Source of the DNA: Microbacterium schleiferi
GTDB lineage: Bacteria > Actinomycetota > Actinomycetes > Actinomycetales > Microbacteriaceae
Direction of reading: 5' to 3'
Length of the DNA stretch: 64,000 bases
Assembly (NCBI RefSeq): GCF_020781975.1
Contig: NZ_JAJGNI010000002.1
Location: 62,001 to 126,000 of the forward strand
Shown: positions 50,730 through 58,853 of the stretch, in pieces
Layout of the letters: each line of letters opens with the position of its first letter
How positions within the stretch are numbered: the first letter of the stretch is position 1
Position numbers and translations under genes: made by a program
Notes under the pieces: model-generated
What the model was told of the DNA's origin: nothing
The model's database searches: none
What the model saw: only the letters and a program-made list of their open reading frames with translations

Positions 50730-52121
50730 GTGCGCTCCACGGGTGAGCCACGACCGTGGCATGAGAGTTACCGCACACGACTGCTGATCAGCGACGCCGT
50801 CGTTCTGGTGTGGGTCGTTTACGGTACCCAGATCGTGTGGTTCGGCACCGGCAACGCCCAGCTCTCACTCCTGCGAGACCTGCGCTTCACCGCCGTGTCG
50901 TACTGGTTGACCTCCGCGATCCTCGTCGCCCTGTGGCTGCTCGCCCTGAGCCTGGCCGACACCCGAACGCCCGGCGTCGTCGGCACCGGCATGACCGAAT
51001 ACGTCCGCGTCATCGACTCCTCCCTCGTCCTGTTCGGGGTCATCGCGATCGTCGCATTCCTCTTCCGCGTCGACATCGCCCGCGGCTACCTGCTCATCAG
51101 CCTGCCCGCCGGCATCCTGCTGCTCCTGCTCGTCAGATGGCTGTGGCGCCAGTGGCTCGTCGCCAAACGACGCGTCGGAAAGTGCGCCTCCGGCGTCATC
51201 CTCATCGGATCGCCGGCATCAGTCGCCCAGGTCGGCCACGAACTGCAGCAGCGCCGCGACACCGGCTACCTCGTCGTCGGAGCCTGCCTCCCGCCCGACG
51301 ACCACGAAGCAGGCATCCCGACGACGGATGCCGACATCCCCGTCCTCGGCACCTTCGACGACCTCACCCGCGTCCTCGCCGACACCGGCGCCGACACCGT
51401 GCTGGTCACCAGCAGCGACGCTCTCCCGCCCGAGAAGGTCAAGCAGATCTCGTGGAGCCTCGAAGCCGGCCGCCAGCACCTGCTGCTCGCACCCGGCATC
51501 GCCGACGTCGCAGGACCCCGCATCCACACCCGACCCGTCTCGGGCCTGCCCCTCGTCCACGTCGAGACACCGCGGTTCTCGCCCGGCCAACGCTTCGGCA
51601 AGCGCATGTCCGACCTCATCGTGTCGCTTGTCGCCGTCGTCGTGATCAGCCCACTTCTCGGCATCCTCGCTGTCGCCGTGAAGCTCTCGTCGCCGGGCCC
51701 CGTCTGCGTCCGCGAAACCCGCATCGGCTATCACGGCCGCCCGTTCACGATGCTCGCGTTCCGCACGGCTCGCGAGGACGACGACGGCACCGTGCCGACG
51801 GCCCTCGGCGGGTGGATGCACCGCCACACCCTCGACGACCTTCCGCAACTGTTCAACGTCATCGGCGGAACCATGTCGCTCGTCGGCCCCCGCCCACCCC
51901 TGCCGGGCGAAGTCGAGACCTACACCGACGCCTCACTGCGTCGGTTCCTGGTCAAACCAGGCATCACGGGCCTGTCGCAGATCAGTGGCCGCGAGAACCT
52001 CGCGTGGGAGGACGCCGTGCGCCTCGACCTCTCCTACGTCGAGAACTGGAGCCTCGCCGGCGACGTCGCGATCGTCATCAAGTCGGCCAAGGCAGCGCTC
52101 CTCGGCCGCGCAGCCCGCTAG
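50730..52121 (+). CDS. WbaP-like sugar transferase paralog with altered active site
   Basis: A 463-residue paralog of the protein at 37984, alike along the whole length: four helices (LLISDAVVLVWVVYGTQIVW), a Rossmann-like domain (VILIGSPASVAQVGHELQ) and a catalytic-type domain. In the latter the stretch between FRTAREDD and WMHRHTLDDLPQLFNVIGG is about 35 residues shorter than in the 37984 protein, and the catalytic Asp-Glu has become Asp-Asp (HTLDDLPQ). MSLVGPRPPLPGEVETY is kept. It may be inactive, use a different sugar, or regulate the active paralog. GTG start. It lies outside the main EPS block. Confidence 0.82.
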   Translation: MRSTGEPRPWHESYRTRLLISDAVVLVWVVYGTQIVWFGTGNAQLSLLRDLRFTAVSYWLTSAILVALWLLALSLADTRTPGVVGTGMTEYVRVIDSSLVLFGVIAIVAFLFRVDIARGYLLISLPAGILLLLLVRWLWRQWLVAKRRVGKCASGVILIGSPASVAQVGHELQQRRDTGYLVVGACLPPDDHEAGIPTTDADIPVLGTFDDLTRVLADTGADTVLVTSSDALPPEKVKQISWSLEAGRQHLLLAPGIADVAGPRIHTRPVSGLPLVHVETPRFSPGQRFGKRMSDLIVSLVAVVVISPLLGILAVAVKLSSPGPVCVRETRIGYHGRPFTMLAFRTAREDDDGTVPTALGGWMHRHTLDDLPQLFNVIGGTMSLVGPRPPLPGEVETYTDASLRRFLVKPGITGLSQISGRENLAWEDAVRLDLSYVENWSLAGDVAIVIKSAKAALLGRAAR

Positions 52122-52136
52122 AGCGCCGTAAATCCC

Positions 52137-52271
52137 TCAGTTCAGTAGCAGCGCATACGTGATCCAATACGCCGCGAGACCCAGTGCGACAAGACCGATG
52201 CCGGCCAGCACGATCCGCCCCACCGTCCACTTCTTCTCAGCTGGCTGATTCTGTGCAGGCTGCTCGCTCAC
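52137..52271 (-). CDS. 44-residue single-pass membrane protein
   Basis: A GTG at 52271 with an excellent GAGGAGG site 4 nt before it opens a 44-residue frame: a hydrophilic N-terminus (EQPAQNQPAEKKWTVGR) and one membrane helix (IVLAGIGLVALGLAAYWITY). It converges on the sugar transferase gene and is divergent from the HTH gene. A protein of the same plan and size is encoded at 60946. No function is known. Confidence 0.6.
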   Translation of the reverse strand: MSEQPAQNQPAEKKWTVGRIVLAGIGLVALGLAAYWITYALLLN

Positions 52272-52382
52272 GGTTCCTCCTCGACGGTCCACATGCCACG
52301 CGGGCGCGTGCGCCTGGCCGACGTTACCCACCGGACGTGGCACATTAATGCCATTGGCCATAACGCGCCTCAAGGAGGACCG

Positions 52383-53357
52383 ATGACCGACAAACGAGCT
52401 CTCATCGTGCTCGCCGCTGCCCTCCACGACCCGGGCGCCGACCCGGCCACACTCGCGACCAGGCTGAGCCTCGACGAGGCGGACTTGCGAGAACAACTCG
52501 CACTCCTCGAGCGCCGCGGACTCCTCAGAGTCACCGGCGACACCATCGCTCACCGACGACCCGACTTCACGGTAGCCACCGCCATCCAGCAGATCATCGA
52601 CGACGGCGTGCGCGAACTCACGGATGCCGCAGCCGCCGCGCATGCCCTGGCTGCCAGCATCCCGGAGCTCCTCCAGGCCTGGAATGCCGGCGAGACGGGT
52701 GACGGAACCGGAACCTCGACACCGCCCACCACGGTTCAGGGCACCTGGGCGCTGGCCGACATGTGGCGCGCACAGTCCTCACGCCGGGCGCCCCGATCAG
52801 CACAGCTGTGCATCCCTTCGACGCAGATCCTGCGCGACGCCGGCCTCGACTACGCCGAAACGCTCTGGGCCGCCAGGCCACTCGACGGCGAGAGCCGCAT
52901 CCGCGTCATCCTCTCCGACGAAGACGCCCTCGATCCCATCAACCGGTGGCACCTCGATAACGAACTGGCAGCAGGCACCTGGATCCGAACCCACCCGTCG
53001 CCGCCCAGCTTCTTCTGGATCATCGACGATGACACCGTCACCCTCCCCTCTGTTTGGGGTGATCCCCATCCGACCCGCGTGCTCGCCACGAGCGCGCAAG
53101 AAGTCGTCTCTCTCGCATCCTGGGTCTTCGAGAAACTGTGGGGCGAGGCAACCGCTGTCGACCAGAGCGACGAGCCGTGGGCGCCGATGCTCGCCCTGAT
53201 GAGCCGGGGCATGACCGTCGAGGCCGCCGCTCACACGCTGGGCCTGAGCCCTCGAACCGGCAGGCGCCGCGTGGACCAGGCGATGCGCCACTTCGGCGTG
53301 ACCGGCCAGTTCGCGCTCGGCGCCGTCTGGGGCGCACAACAGGCAGGGCGCGGATGA
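52383..53357 (+). CDS. two-HTH transcriptional regulator (TrmB/LuxR-like)
   Basis: A 324-residue regulator. The N-terminal winged helix (DPATLATRLSLDEADLREQL, then LLERRGLLRVTGD) resembles TrmB/MarR DNA-binding domains. A middle region of about 190 residues resembles the sensor part of actinobacterial transcription factors. The C-terminus ends with a LuxR/sigma-like helix-turn-helix (GMTVEAAAHTLGLSPRT, then GRRRVDQAMRHFG). AAGGAGG precedes the ATG at 52383. The target genes are unknown; it is alone in its transcription unit. Confidence 0.8.
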   Translation: MTDKRALIVLAAALHDPGADPATLATRLSLDEADLREQLALLERRGLLRVTGDTIAHRRPDFTVATAIQQIIDDGVRELTDAAAAAHALAASIPELLQAWNAGETGDGTGTSTPPTTVQGTWALADMWRAQSSRRAPRSAQLCIPSTQILRDAGLDYAETLWAARPLDGESRIRVILSDEDALDPINRWHLDNELAAGTWIRTHPSPPSFFWIIDDDTVTLPSVWGDPHPTRVLATSAQEVVSLASWVFEKLWGEATAVDQSDEPWAPMLALMSRGMTVEAAAHTLGLSPRTGRRRVDQAMRHFGVTGQFALGAVWGAQQAGRG

Positions 53358-53460
53358 CCGCCCGGGTCGCCTTAGCCGAGGAGGCAGCCGCACCACAAGC
53401 CCTGCGCCACCCCGCCTCCATTCGCTAGGGTCGGTCGGGACCGCCGACCTGGGAGGCCCC

Positions 53461-54357
53461 GTGACCGAAACACGACGTGACAGTTTCGCCGGCGCAATGC
53501 GCGAAGCGCAGCGACCGACCGGGCCGCTTGTCGGCTCGATCGTCGCGGTGGTCCTGTTCGCGTCGGTCATGGCCACCAGCATCCTGCTCGCCCTCATCCC
53601 CGGCATCACAGCCCTCGGCCTCACCAACATCAGCAGCCTGGCCTTTCTGTCGGTCTGGATCCTGCTGTGGGTCTGGCTGCGATTCAAGGAACGGCGGGCA
53701 TTCGCGAGTATCGGCTTCCGTTCCCCCTCCCGCGCCCCGCTGCAGATCGCGCGAGGAGCCGCGATCGCACTCGGCGCGATGTCCCTCGCCGTCGCCGTGG
53801 CAGTCCTCACCGGCAACATGGAGTTCCTCCAGACTCCCGACGGCAGCTACGCCGCCTGGACCGCACTCGGATGGGTGATCTTCGCGTTAGTCGGGTTCTC
53901 GATCCAGAGCGGCGCCGAAGAGCTCATCTCCCGCGGGTACCTCATCCAGTCCTGGATGCCGCGCTTCGGCATCCTCGCCGCGATGATCGCCCAGACCGTC
54001 TTCTTCACGCTCGCGCACTCCCTCAACACGGGGATGAACATCCTCTCGGTCCTCTCGCTCATTCTCGTCTCCCTGCTGCTCGGGTTCTGGGCGCTCAGCG
54101 AAGGCGGCCTCTGGGGGGTCATCGCGTTCCACGCCGTGTGGAACTGGGCACAGAACAGCCTCTTCGGCATCCCGGTGTCGGGCATCCCCGCAGAGAACTC
54201 GCTCTTGGCGGTCGTCGAGACGACGGATGCCAACCCCCTCGTCTCGGGCGGCCTGTTCGGCCTGGAGGCCAGCCTCACCACGGTCGTGATGCTCGCGATC
54301 ATGGCCGCTGCCACCATCGCGTACTGGGCTCGCGGTCGTAACAGTCGCACCGCCTAA
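53461..54357 (+). CDS. CPBP-family intramembrane metalloprotease
   Basis: A 298-residue membrane protein with about eight helices. The CPBP (CaaX protease/bacteriocin-processing, Abi) motifs are present: EELISRGYLIQSW (E-E-x3-R), FFTLAHSLNTG (F-x3-H) and FHAVWNW (H-x3-N). This set forms the membrane-embedded metal site. GTG start at 53461 after GGAGG. Roles in this family range from bacteriocin self-immunity to protein processing; no peptide gene was seen beside it. Confidence 0.9.
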   Translation: MTETRRDSFAGAMREAQRPTGPLVGSIVAVVLFASVMATSILLALIPGITALGLTNISSLAFLSVWILLWVWLRFKERRAFASIGFRSPSRAPLQIARGAAIALGAMSLAVAVAVLTGNMEFLQTPDGSYAAWTALGWVIFALVGFSIQSGAEELISRGYLIQSWMPRFGILAAMIAQTVFFTLAHSLNTGMNILSVLSLILVSLLLGFWALSEGGLWGVIAFHAVWNWAQNSLFGIPVSGIPAENSLLAVVETTDANPLVSGGLFGLEASLTTVVMLAIMAAATIAYWARGRNSRTA

Positions 54358-54552
54358 CCCGGCGAAACGACGTCGTCCGACGTAGCTTTCACGTCCGGAA
54401 TCGTCCGGAAACGACGCAAAAGCCGGGGATCTCTCGTGCGCTAGATGAGAGTTCGCACAGTTTGTCGTGCCGCACTACGCGGATCGCAGACAATAGTGGT
54501 CAACCCGAGAGCGTGCAACATGGCTCACCCTGACTCAGCACCAGGTTCGAAC

Positions 54553-55536
54553 ATGGACAGTAATTCACTCATCACCCTCATGATCGGCTTCGGCGTCGTT
54601 GCCGTGCTGGGACTCGTCGTGGGCTGGGCGATGTGGGAGAGCAACAAAGCAGAAGCGACCTCCGATCGTCATGAGCCCGCACAGCGCATGCCGCGGTACC
54701 CCGACATGAGCACCCCCGCTGTCACGACGGGCACGGTCCGCACCGTAACCGCGCCGCGAAACACTGTCGGCACGCCGATGTCGCATCCCTACACGGCACC
54801 CACCGCGGCGTACCAGCAGCAGCCGCAGGCACCTCAGTTCACTGCTCCCCCGGTTACCGCGCCCCCTGTCACCGCGCCGCCTGCCACCGCGCCACAGGCA
54901 CCGCGGGTCGACGAGGGCACCATCGAGTACGTCTTCGCCCCCAACCCGTCAGCGCAACCGGTCACCGTGGCAAGCGCCGCCTTCGGCCCCGCTCCGACCG
55001 CGCTCGCGCCCACGCCGGCTCCGGAGCAGCAACCTCCCTCCCCTCCCGTGGATGAGCCCATCCCGGCAGCATCCCTGAGCCCGGAGGCCGCACCGACCCC
55101 CGACCCGCCGCAACAGGCGGCGGGCGTCCCCCAGCAGCCCTACGTCGCGCCGCCGCGCGCGCCGCAGAAGTCGGTCTTCCGTCTCGGCCGCGTGCTCTGG
55201 GTCGACGACGATCCCGACAGCCACGTCCCCGACGTCGTCGCCCTGCACCGCATGGGCCTCACCGTCACCGTCGCGCGGCACTGCGAAGCTGCGCTGGCAT
55301 ACCTCGCAGCAGAGAAGTACCTCCTAGTCGTCACCGACTGCGGCCGCGAGGGCGACGTGATGACCGCCGCGGACTTCATCCGCACGGTACGCCGCAACTA
55401 TCCGGGGGTCCCGACGATTGCGTACGCCCCCGGCACCATCGTGACCGGACCCGGTGCACCCGAGCTGCCTCACGACCAGGTGGTCACCACCCCGGGAGAG
55501 CTTCCGAGCGTGGTCGGTAGGCTGCTCGGCCGCTGA
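54553..55536 (+). CDS. membrane-tethered receiver-like protein, long linker
   Basis: A 327-residue protein: N-terminal membrane helix (LITLMIGFGVVAVLGLVVGW), a Pro/Ala/Thr-rich linker of about 190 residues including APPVTAPPVTAPPATAP, then a receiver-like domain LGRVLWVDDDPDSHVPDVVA. The acid pocket (VDDDP) and a possible phospho-acceptor Asp (LLVVTDCGREGD) are kept, but the Lys/Thr end of the domain is not evident. It resembles the protein at 56800, which has the same layout without the linker. ATG 54553 has no good ribosome site, and ATG 54520 is an alternative. It could be a signalling or scaffold component; no histidine kinase is next to it. Confidence 0.72.
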   Translation: MDSNSLITLMIGFGVVAVLGLVVGWAMWESNKAEATSDRHEPAQRMPRYPDMSTPAVTTGTVRTVTAPRNTVGTPMSHPYTAPTAAYQQQPQAPQFTAPPVTAPPVTAPPATAPQAPRVDEGTIEYVFAPNPSAQPVTVASAAFGPAPTALAPTPAPEQQPPSPPVDEPIPAASLSPEAAPTPDPPQQAAGVPQQPYVAPPRAPQKSVFRLGRVLWVDDDPDSHVPDVVALHRMGLTVTVARHCEAALAYLAAEKYLLVVTDCGREGDVMTAADFIRTVRRNYPGVPTIAYAPGTIVTGPGAPELPHDQVVTTPGELPSVVGRLLGR

Positions 55537-55690
55537 CCCACCTGCCCGCGCGGCGGATTATGGCATCCGGGACGCGCAGTTGACAATCCCCCGGCACGAA
55601 GTCGCGAACCGTGCCATTCTCATCGTGGCAAGACCGCGCGCTGAGTGTTTCGGGTCACTCATCCGCCGCGAAGGTACGCGTCTCGCGTAC

Positions 55691-55732
55691 AGCCCCCGGC
55701 TCGACAGCCCCCCAGATCGAGCCGGGGGCTTT
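55691..55732. terminator. strong hairpin terminator
   Basis: A 14-bp perfect stem (AGCCCCCGGCTCGA at 55691-55704 with TCGAGCCGGGGGCT at 55717-55730), loop 12 nt, followed by TTT. It separates the receiver-like gene from the convergent universal stress protein gene, whose stop is 5 nt away, and probably works in both directions. Confidence 0.85.
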
Positions 55733-55736
55733 GCCG

Positions 55737-56615
55737 TTAGCGGACCGCTGCAGTGACCGTCGTCAGGTGGTCAAGCACCTGGGTGCTGACCGACCCGAGA
55801 AGGAACCGGGCCAGCCCGGTACGCCCGTGCGTCCCGACGACGGCAAGACGAGCGGATGCCGCCACTTCCGTGATCACGGCAGCGGGGTCCCCCTCGTCGA
55901 CGTGCACGACGATCTCGAGGTTCGGGTGGTCCTTTCGCACCTCATCGGCCATCGACTGCGCGAACGCCTCGGTTGTGCCCTGCAGATCAGTGAGGTACAT
56001 GTCGGGGTACGGGGCGATATCGCCGGTGTAGACGACAGGCATCCACGTCGACACGACGGTCAGCGGCTCGGCGAATCGTGCGGCCTCGGCGGCGGCGAAC
56101 GCCAGAGCCGCGTGCGAAACCTCCGAACCATCGACGCCGACAACCACGCCCGTGCGTCCGGTCGTGTCGATGTCGGGCACGACGACGACGGGGCAGTGCG
56201 CTCCTGCCACGATTCGCGTCCCGTGCGGCCCGCGGTGCTTGTCGGTGCCGCCGGTGTGATCACTGCCGATCACGAGAAGCCCGGCATCCGCTGACGCCTC
56301 GACGAGCTCCTTCGTCGGGTTTCCGTTCGTCACCCGAACCGCAACATCGATGCCGCGGGCAGACAGGCTCGCCGCCTCGTTACGAAGAAAGGCCTCTTCG
56401 TAGTCCACGGCGCGCTGCACGACCTCCTGTTCACCGACAGCACCCACGGCGCCGCCGATCACCGAGAACAGTTCCAGGCGAGCACCGGTGCTCACCGCGC
56501 GCTCGACAGCCCACTCGATGGCGCGCCGCGAGCCAGGCTTGCTCGTCGCACCCACAACGATCGTCGCGGAAGTTCCGGGGGAGGATGGCTCGCCGTTCGC
56601 AGCATTCTCGGTCAT
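55737..56615 (-). CDS. tandem-domain universal stress protein
   Basis: A 292-residue protein made of two UspA domains. Domain 1 starts IVVGATSKPGSRRAIEWAV, domain 2 GVVVGVDGSEVSHAALAFAA. The ATP-binding motif G-x2-G-x9-G-S is complete in domain 2 (GTHGRTGLARFLLGSVS). Such proteins respond to dormancy, hypoxia and other stresses in actinobacteria. A TAGGGT box lies 6 nt before the ATG. Upstream is the 20-bp tandem repeat array shared with the divergent gene. Confidence 0.94.
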   Translation of the reverse strand: MTENAANGEPSSPGTSATIVVGATSKPGSRRAIEWAVERAVSTGARLELFSVIGGAVGAVGEQEVVQRAVDYEEAFLRNEAASLSARGIDVAVRVTNGNPTKELVEASADAGLLVIGSDHTGGTDKHRGPHGTRIVAGAHCPVVVVPDIDTTGRTGVVVGVDGSEVSHAALAFAAAEAARFAEPLTVVSTWMPVVYTGDIAPYPDMYLTDLQGTTEAFAQSMADEVRKDHPNLEIVVHVDEGDPAAVITEVAASARLAVVGTHGRTGLARFLLGSVSTQVLDHLTTVTAAVR

Positions 56616-56633
56616 GCCCTCACCCTATTCATG

Positions 56634-56763
56634 CGAGTTGTCCCTCGTCCACGCGAGTTGTCCCTCATCCAGGCGAGTTGTCCTTCATCCAGGCGAGTTG
56701 TCCTTCATCCACGCGAGTTGTCCTTCATCCAGGCGAGTTGTCCTTCCCACGCCCGAGTTGTCC
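56634..56763. repeat. seven-copy 20-bp tandem repeat in a divergent promoter region
   Basis: The unit cgagttgtccttcatccagg (with c/t, a/g and c/g variation at three positions) recurs with an exact period of 20 bp; its core cgagttgtcc begins at 56634, 56654, 56674, 56694, 56714, 56734 and 56754, the last unit being partial. The array fills nearly the whole gap between the universal stress protein gene (left) and the receiver-like gene (right). A 20-bp period places all copies close to the same face of the helix, as in arrayed binding sites. Confidence 0.9.
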
Positions 56764-56799
56764 CCGCGCACCGCACGACCGACCGGGCATACTGACCTC

Positions 56800-57393
56800 A
56801 TGCAGATCGACACCGGCTTCGTGACGCTCGCCCTCGGCTTCGTCGGGGTGATCATCGTGATGGCTCTCGTGGGCGTCATCCTCTGGATCCGCCGCACCTC
56901 CACCGTCCGCGTCCCGGCCCAGCGACTCTCGACGATCGAGATCACCCTCGCACCCGAAGACCGCGAAGCGGTCGCGACGCAGCTGCGCGAAGCCCATGCA
57001 GCCCGCGGCCAGGGCCCCGGCGTCACACCGAAGCTCCCCGAGCGCGTGCACCCGGGACGCGTGCTGTGGGTCGACGACGACCCCGACACGAGCATGTCCG
57101 AGACCATCGCGCTGCAAAAGCTCGGCACCACCGTCACCAAGACGAATCACGCGGATGCCGCTCTGGCCTACCTGTCGGCTGACACCTACACCGCGCTGGT
57201 GTTCGGCATCGTCCCCGACAGTGACCTTGCCGCGATCGAAGCGTTCGTCTCGCGAGCCCGCACGAGCCAGCCGGGTATCGTCACGCTGGGGTACGCCGCG
57301 CCTGGCGTCGTTCCGGATGCCGGGGACTTCACGCTCGTTCGCGATCCGAGCGAACTCGTGGCCGCCGTCATCGCGCCGCTCACCATCGCCTGA
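56800..57393 (+). CDS. membrane-tethered receiver-like protein, short
   Basis: A 197-residue protein with an N-terminal membrane helix (VTLALGFVGVIIVMALVGVI), a short linker and a receiver-like domain starting GRVLWVDDDPDTSMSETIAL. Unlike true response regulators the strand that should carry the phospho-acceptor Asp reads ALVFGIVPDSD, so phosphorylation in the normal way is doubtful. It is a shorter relative of the protein at 54553. The ATG is 6 nt after CATACT, hence probably leaderless, and lies next to the 20-bp repeat array. It is convergent with the HipA-like gene. Confidence 0.75.
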   Translation: MQIDTGFVTLALGFVGVIIVMALVGVILWIRRTSTVRVPAQRLSTIEITLAPEDREAVATQLREAHAARGQGPGVTPKLPERVHPGRVLWVDDDPDTSMSETIALQKLGTTVTKTNHADAALAYLSADTYTALVFGIVPDSDLAAIEAFVSRARTSQPGIVTLGYAAPGVVPDAGDFTLVRDPSELVAAVIAPLTIA

Positions 57394-57412
57394 TCCGTCG
57401 GCGCGGGCCAGC

Positions 57413-58708
57413 TCACGCCAGCAGCGCGGCGAGCGCGTCCCGGCGATGACCGATCGCGGCATCCATCGCGGCGAACTCGTCCTCGGCAAGGCCCACCCGC
57501 CTCGCGACATCCGGCCACGACTCCACGGCGACAAGCACCTGAGCCAGCGACCGCCGCCACGACGACGCCTTGATCCCGAGCTCCCCGGCGAGCGCGACCA
57601 GGGCCGCCGGCGCGGCATCCGGATCGACCACCCCGACGATCGCGGTCGAACGCAGCCGCTCCTGCACCGGATCGGGCTCGACATCGAACACTGGACACAG
57701 CCGCCATGCCGCCTCGCGCCGCAGGAATCCCAGGTTGCGGAGGTGGTCGTCGGTGCAGTGCACGGCGACGGCGAACGCCACCCGCCGCCACAGGTCCCGC
57801 AGCTGGGCACGGATGACGTCGCGAGGCGCGTCCATGCCACGGATGACTCGCGCGACATCCAGGTAGTCCCGCCCATCGCCGGTCGCGGTCCGCGCCGACC
57901 AGTAGGGGATCCGCAACTCCCCTGCCGTCGGATCCGGCGCCGCGGAATCGACCTTCCCGACGCGATCGAATCGATCGACCAGCAACACCGCATGCTCTCC
58001 GATCTCGATCGTGCGCACCCGGGAGGTGGCAAGCCCGGCGGCATGAGCGAGGTGCAGCGACACCGCCTCCCACCGGATCGCGTCGTGTTCGTCATCCGGT
58101 GCCGGAAACTTCGCAAGCAGCGCCCGACCCTTCCGCCGCACGAGGGCCTTGGGCCTTGCCCCTCCGAGCACCGCCGTGCCGGCATCCAGAAGCTCGGCGA
58201 TCGCCTGCTCGCTCGAGGAGACACCTGCGCGCGTCCGATCCGCAGCCGACCGCAGGTCGCGCAGGTCGAGGACGACCGGAACCCGGGCGGCACGGTCGGC
58301 GACGTACGCTTCTTCCTCGCCCGTACCCGCATGCTCACGGAACCGGAACGCGCCAGTGCGCGCCTCATCCGACACCGCCACGAGAGCATCGACCTCCGAG
58401 AGGAAGGTCGCCCCCTCGGCGCGCAGCTGCCTGCGGATCAGCTTCTGTCCCCACGAATCTGCGCTGGAATCCACGAACGCTCCGGGCATCGACCCGAGCG
58501 CCCGAGGGCCTGACTCCAGCGGCAATTCCGGCGACACCGCGTACGCGTCCGGTCGGGCGAGGTAGGACGGATCGTAGGAGAAGGTCACGCCGACTGCCTT
58601 CTCGGCCAGGGTCACGACATCCATCCAGCCGACAGGCCCGGCGGCCGTGTCTGGGGTCGCCGCCGCGTCCACCCAGACACGCTGGGTCGTCGCGTTCGCC
58701 GTCACCAT
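57413..58708 (-). CDS. HipA-like serine/threonine kinase, solitary
   Basis: A 431-residue HipA-family protein. The N-terminal subdomain has GPRALGSMPGAFVDSSADSW; the kinase core shows ALLAKFPAPDDEHDAIRWE, VLLVDRFDRVG and the catalytic loop CTDDHLRNLGFL (Asp and Asn) with the metal Asp in CPVFDVEPDP. In classical systems HipA phosphorylates a tRNA synthetase and is held by a HipB antitoxin; here no small helix-turn-helix gene lies on either side. It may therefore be a non-toxic or self-controlled member. ATG 58708 follows AAGGGA at a longish distance. Confidence 0.87.
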   Translation of the reverse strand: MVTANATTQRVWVDAAATPDTAAGPVGWMDVVTLAEKAVGVTFSYDPSYLARPDAYAVSPELPLESGPRALGSMPGAFVDSSADSWGQKLIRRQLRAEGATFLSEVDALVAVSDEARTGAFRFREHAGTGEEEAYVADRAARVPVVLDLRDLRSAADRTRAGVSSSEQAIAELLDAGTAVLGGARPKALVRRKGRALLAKFPAPDDEHDAIRWEAVSLHLAHAAGLATSRVRTIEIGEHAVLLVDRFDRVGKVDSAAPDPTAGELRIPYWSARTATGDGRDYLDVARVIRGMDAPRDVIRAQLRDLWRRVAFAVAVHCTDDHLRNLGFLRREAAWRLCPVFDVEPDPVQERLRSTAIVGVVDPDAAPAALVALAGELGIKASSWRRSLAQVLVAVESWPDVARRVGLAEDEFAAMDAAIGHRRDALAALLA

Positions 58709-58853
58709 GGGCCCCGATCCCTTCGTCAGTCAGCTCGTCGCCCAGCTCCCCACCCTAGGGGGCGCCTGGGACGGCGCGTCATGCGGTTGCCTCTCATCGT
58801 GTACTCGGGTACGGACGAATAGGCTTCCCTGAGGACAGGAGGGCACGCGACCC

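Noticed and set aside
50810..52162. 450-codon plus-strand frame inside the second sugar transferase gene
   Set aside because: Very Arg/Pro-rich and out of phase with the frame that carries the family motifs.
56634..56763. CRISPR array
   Set aside because: Units are contiguous 20-bp tandem repeats without unique spacers, and no cas gene is near.
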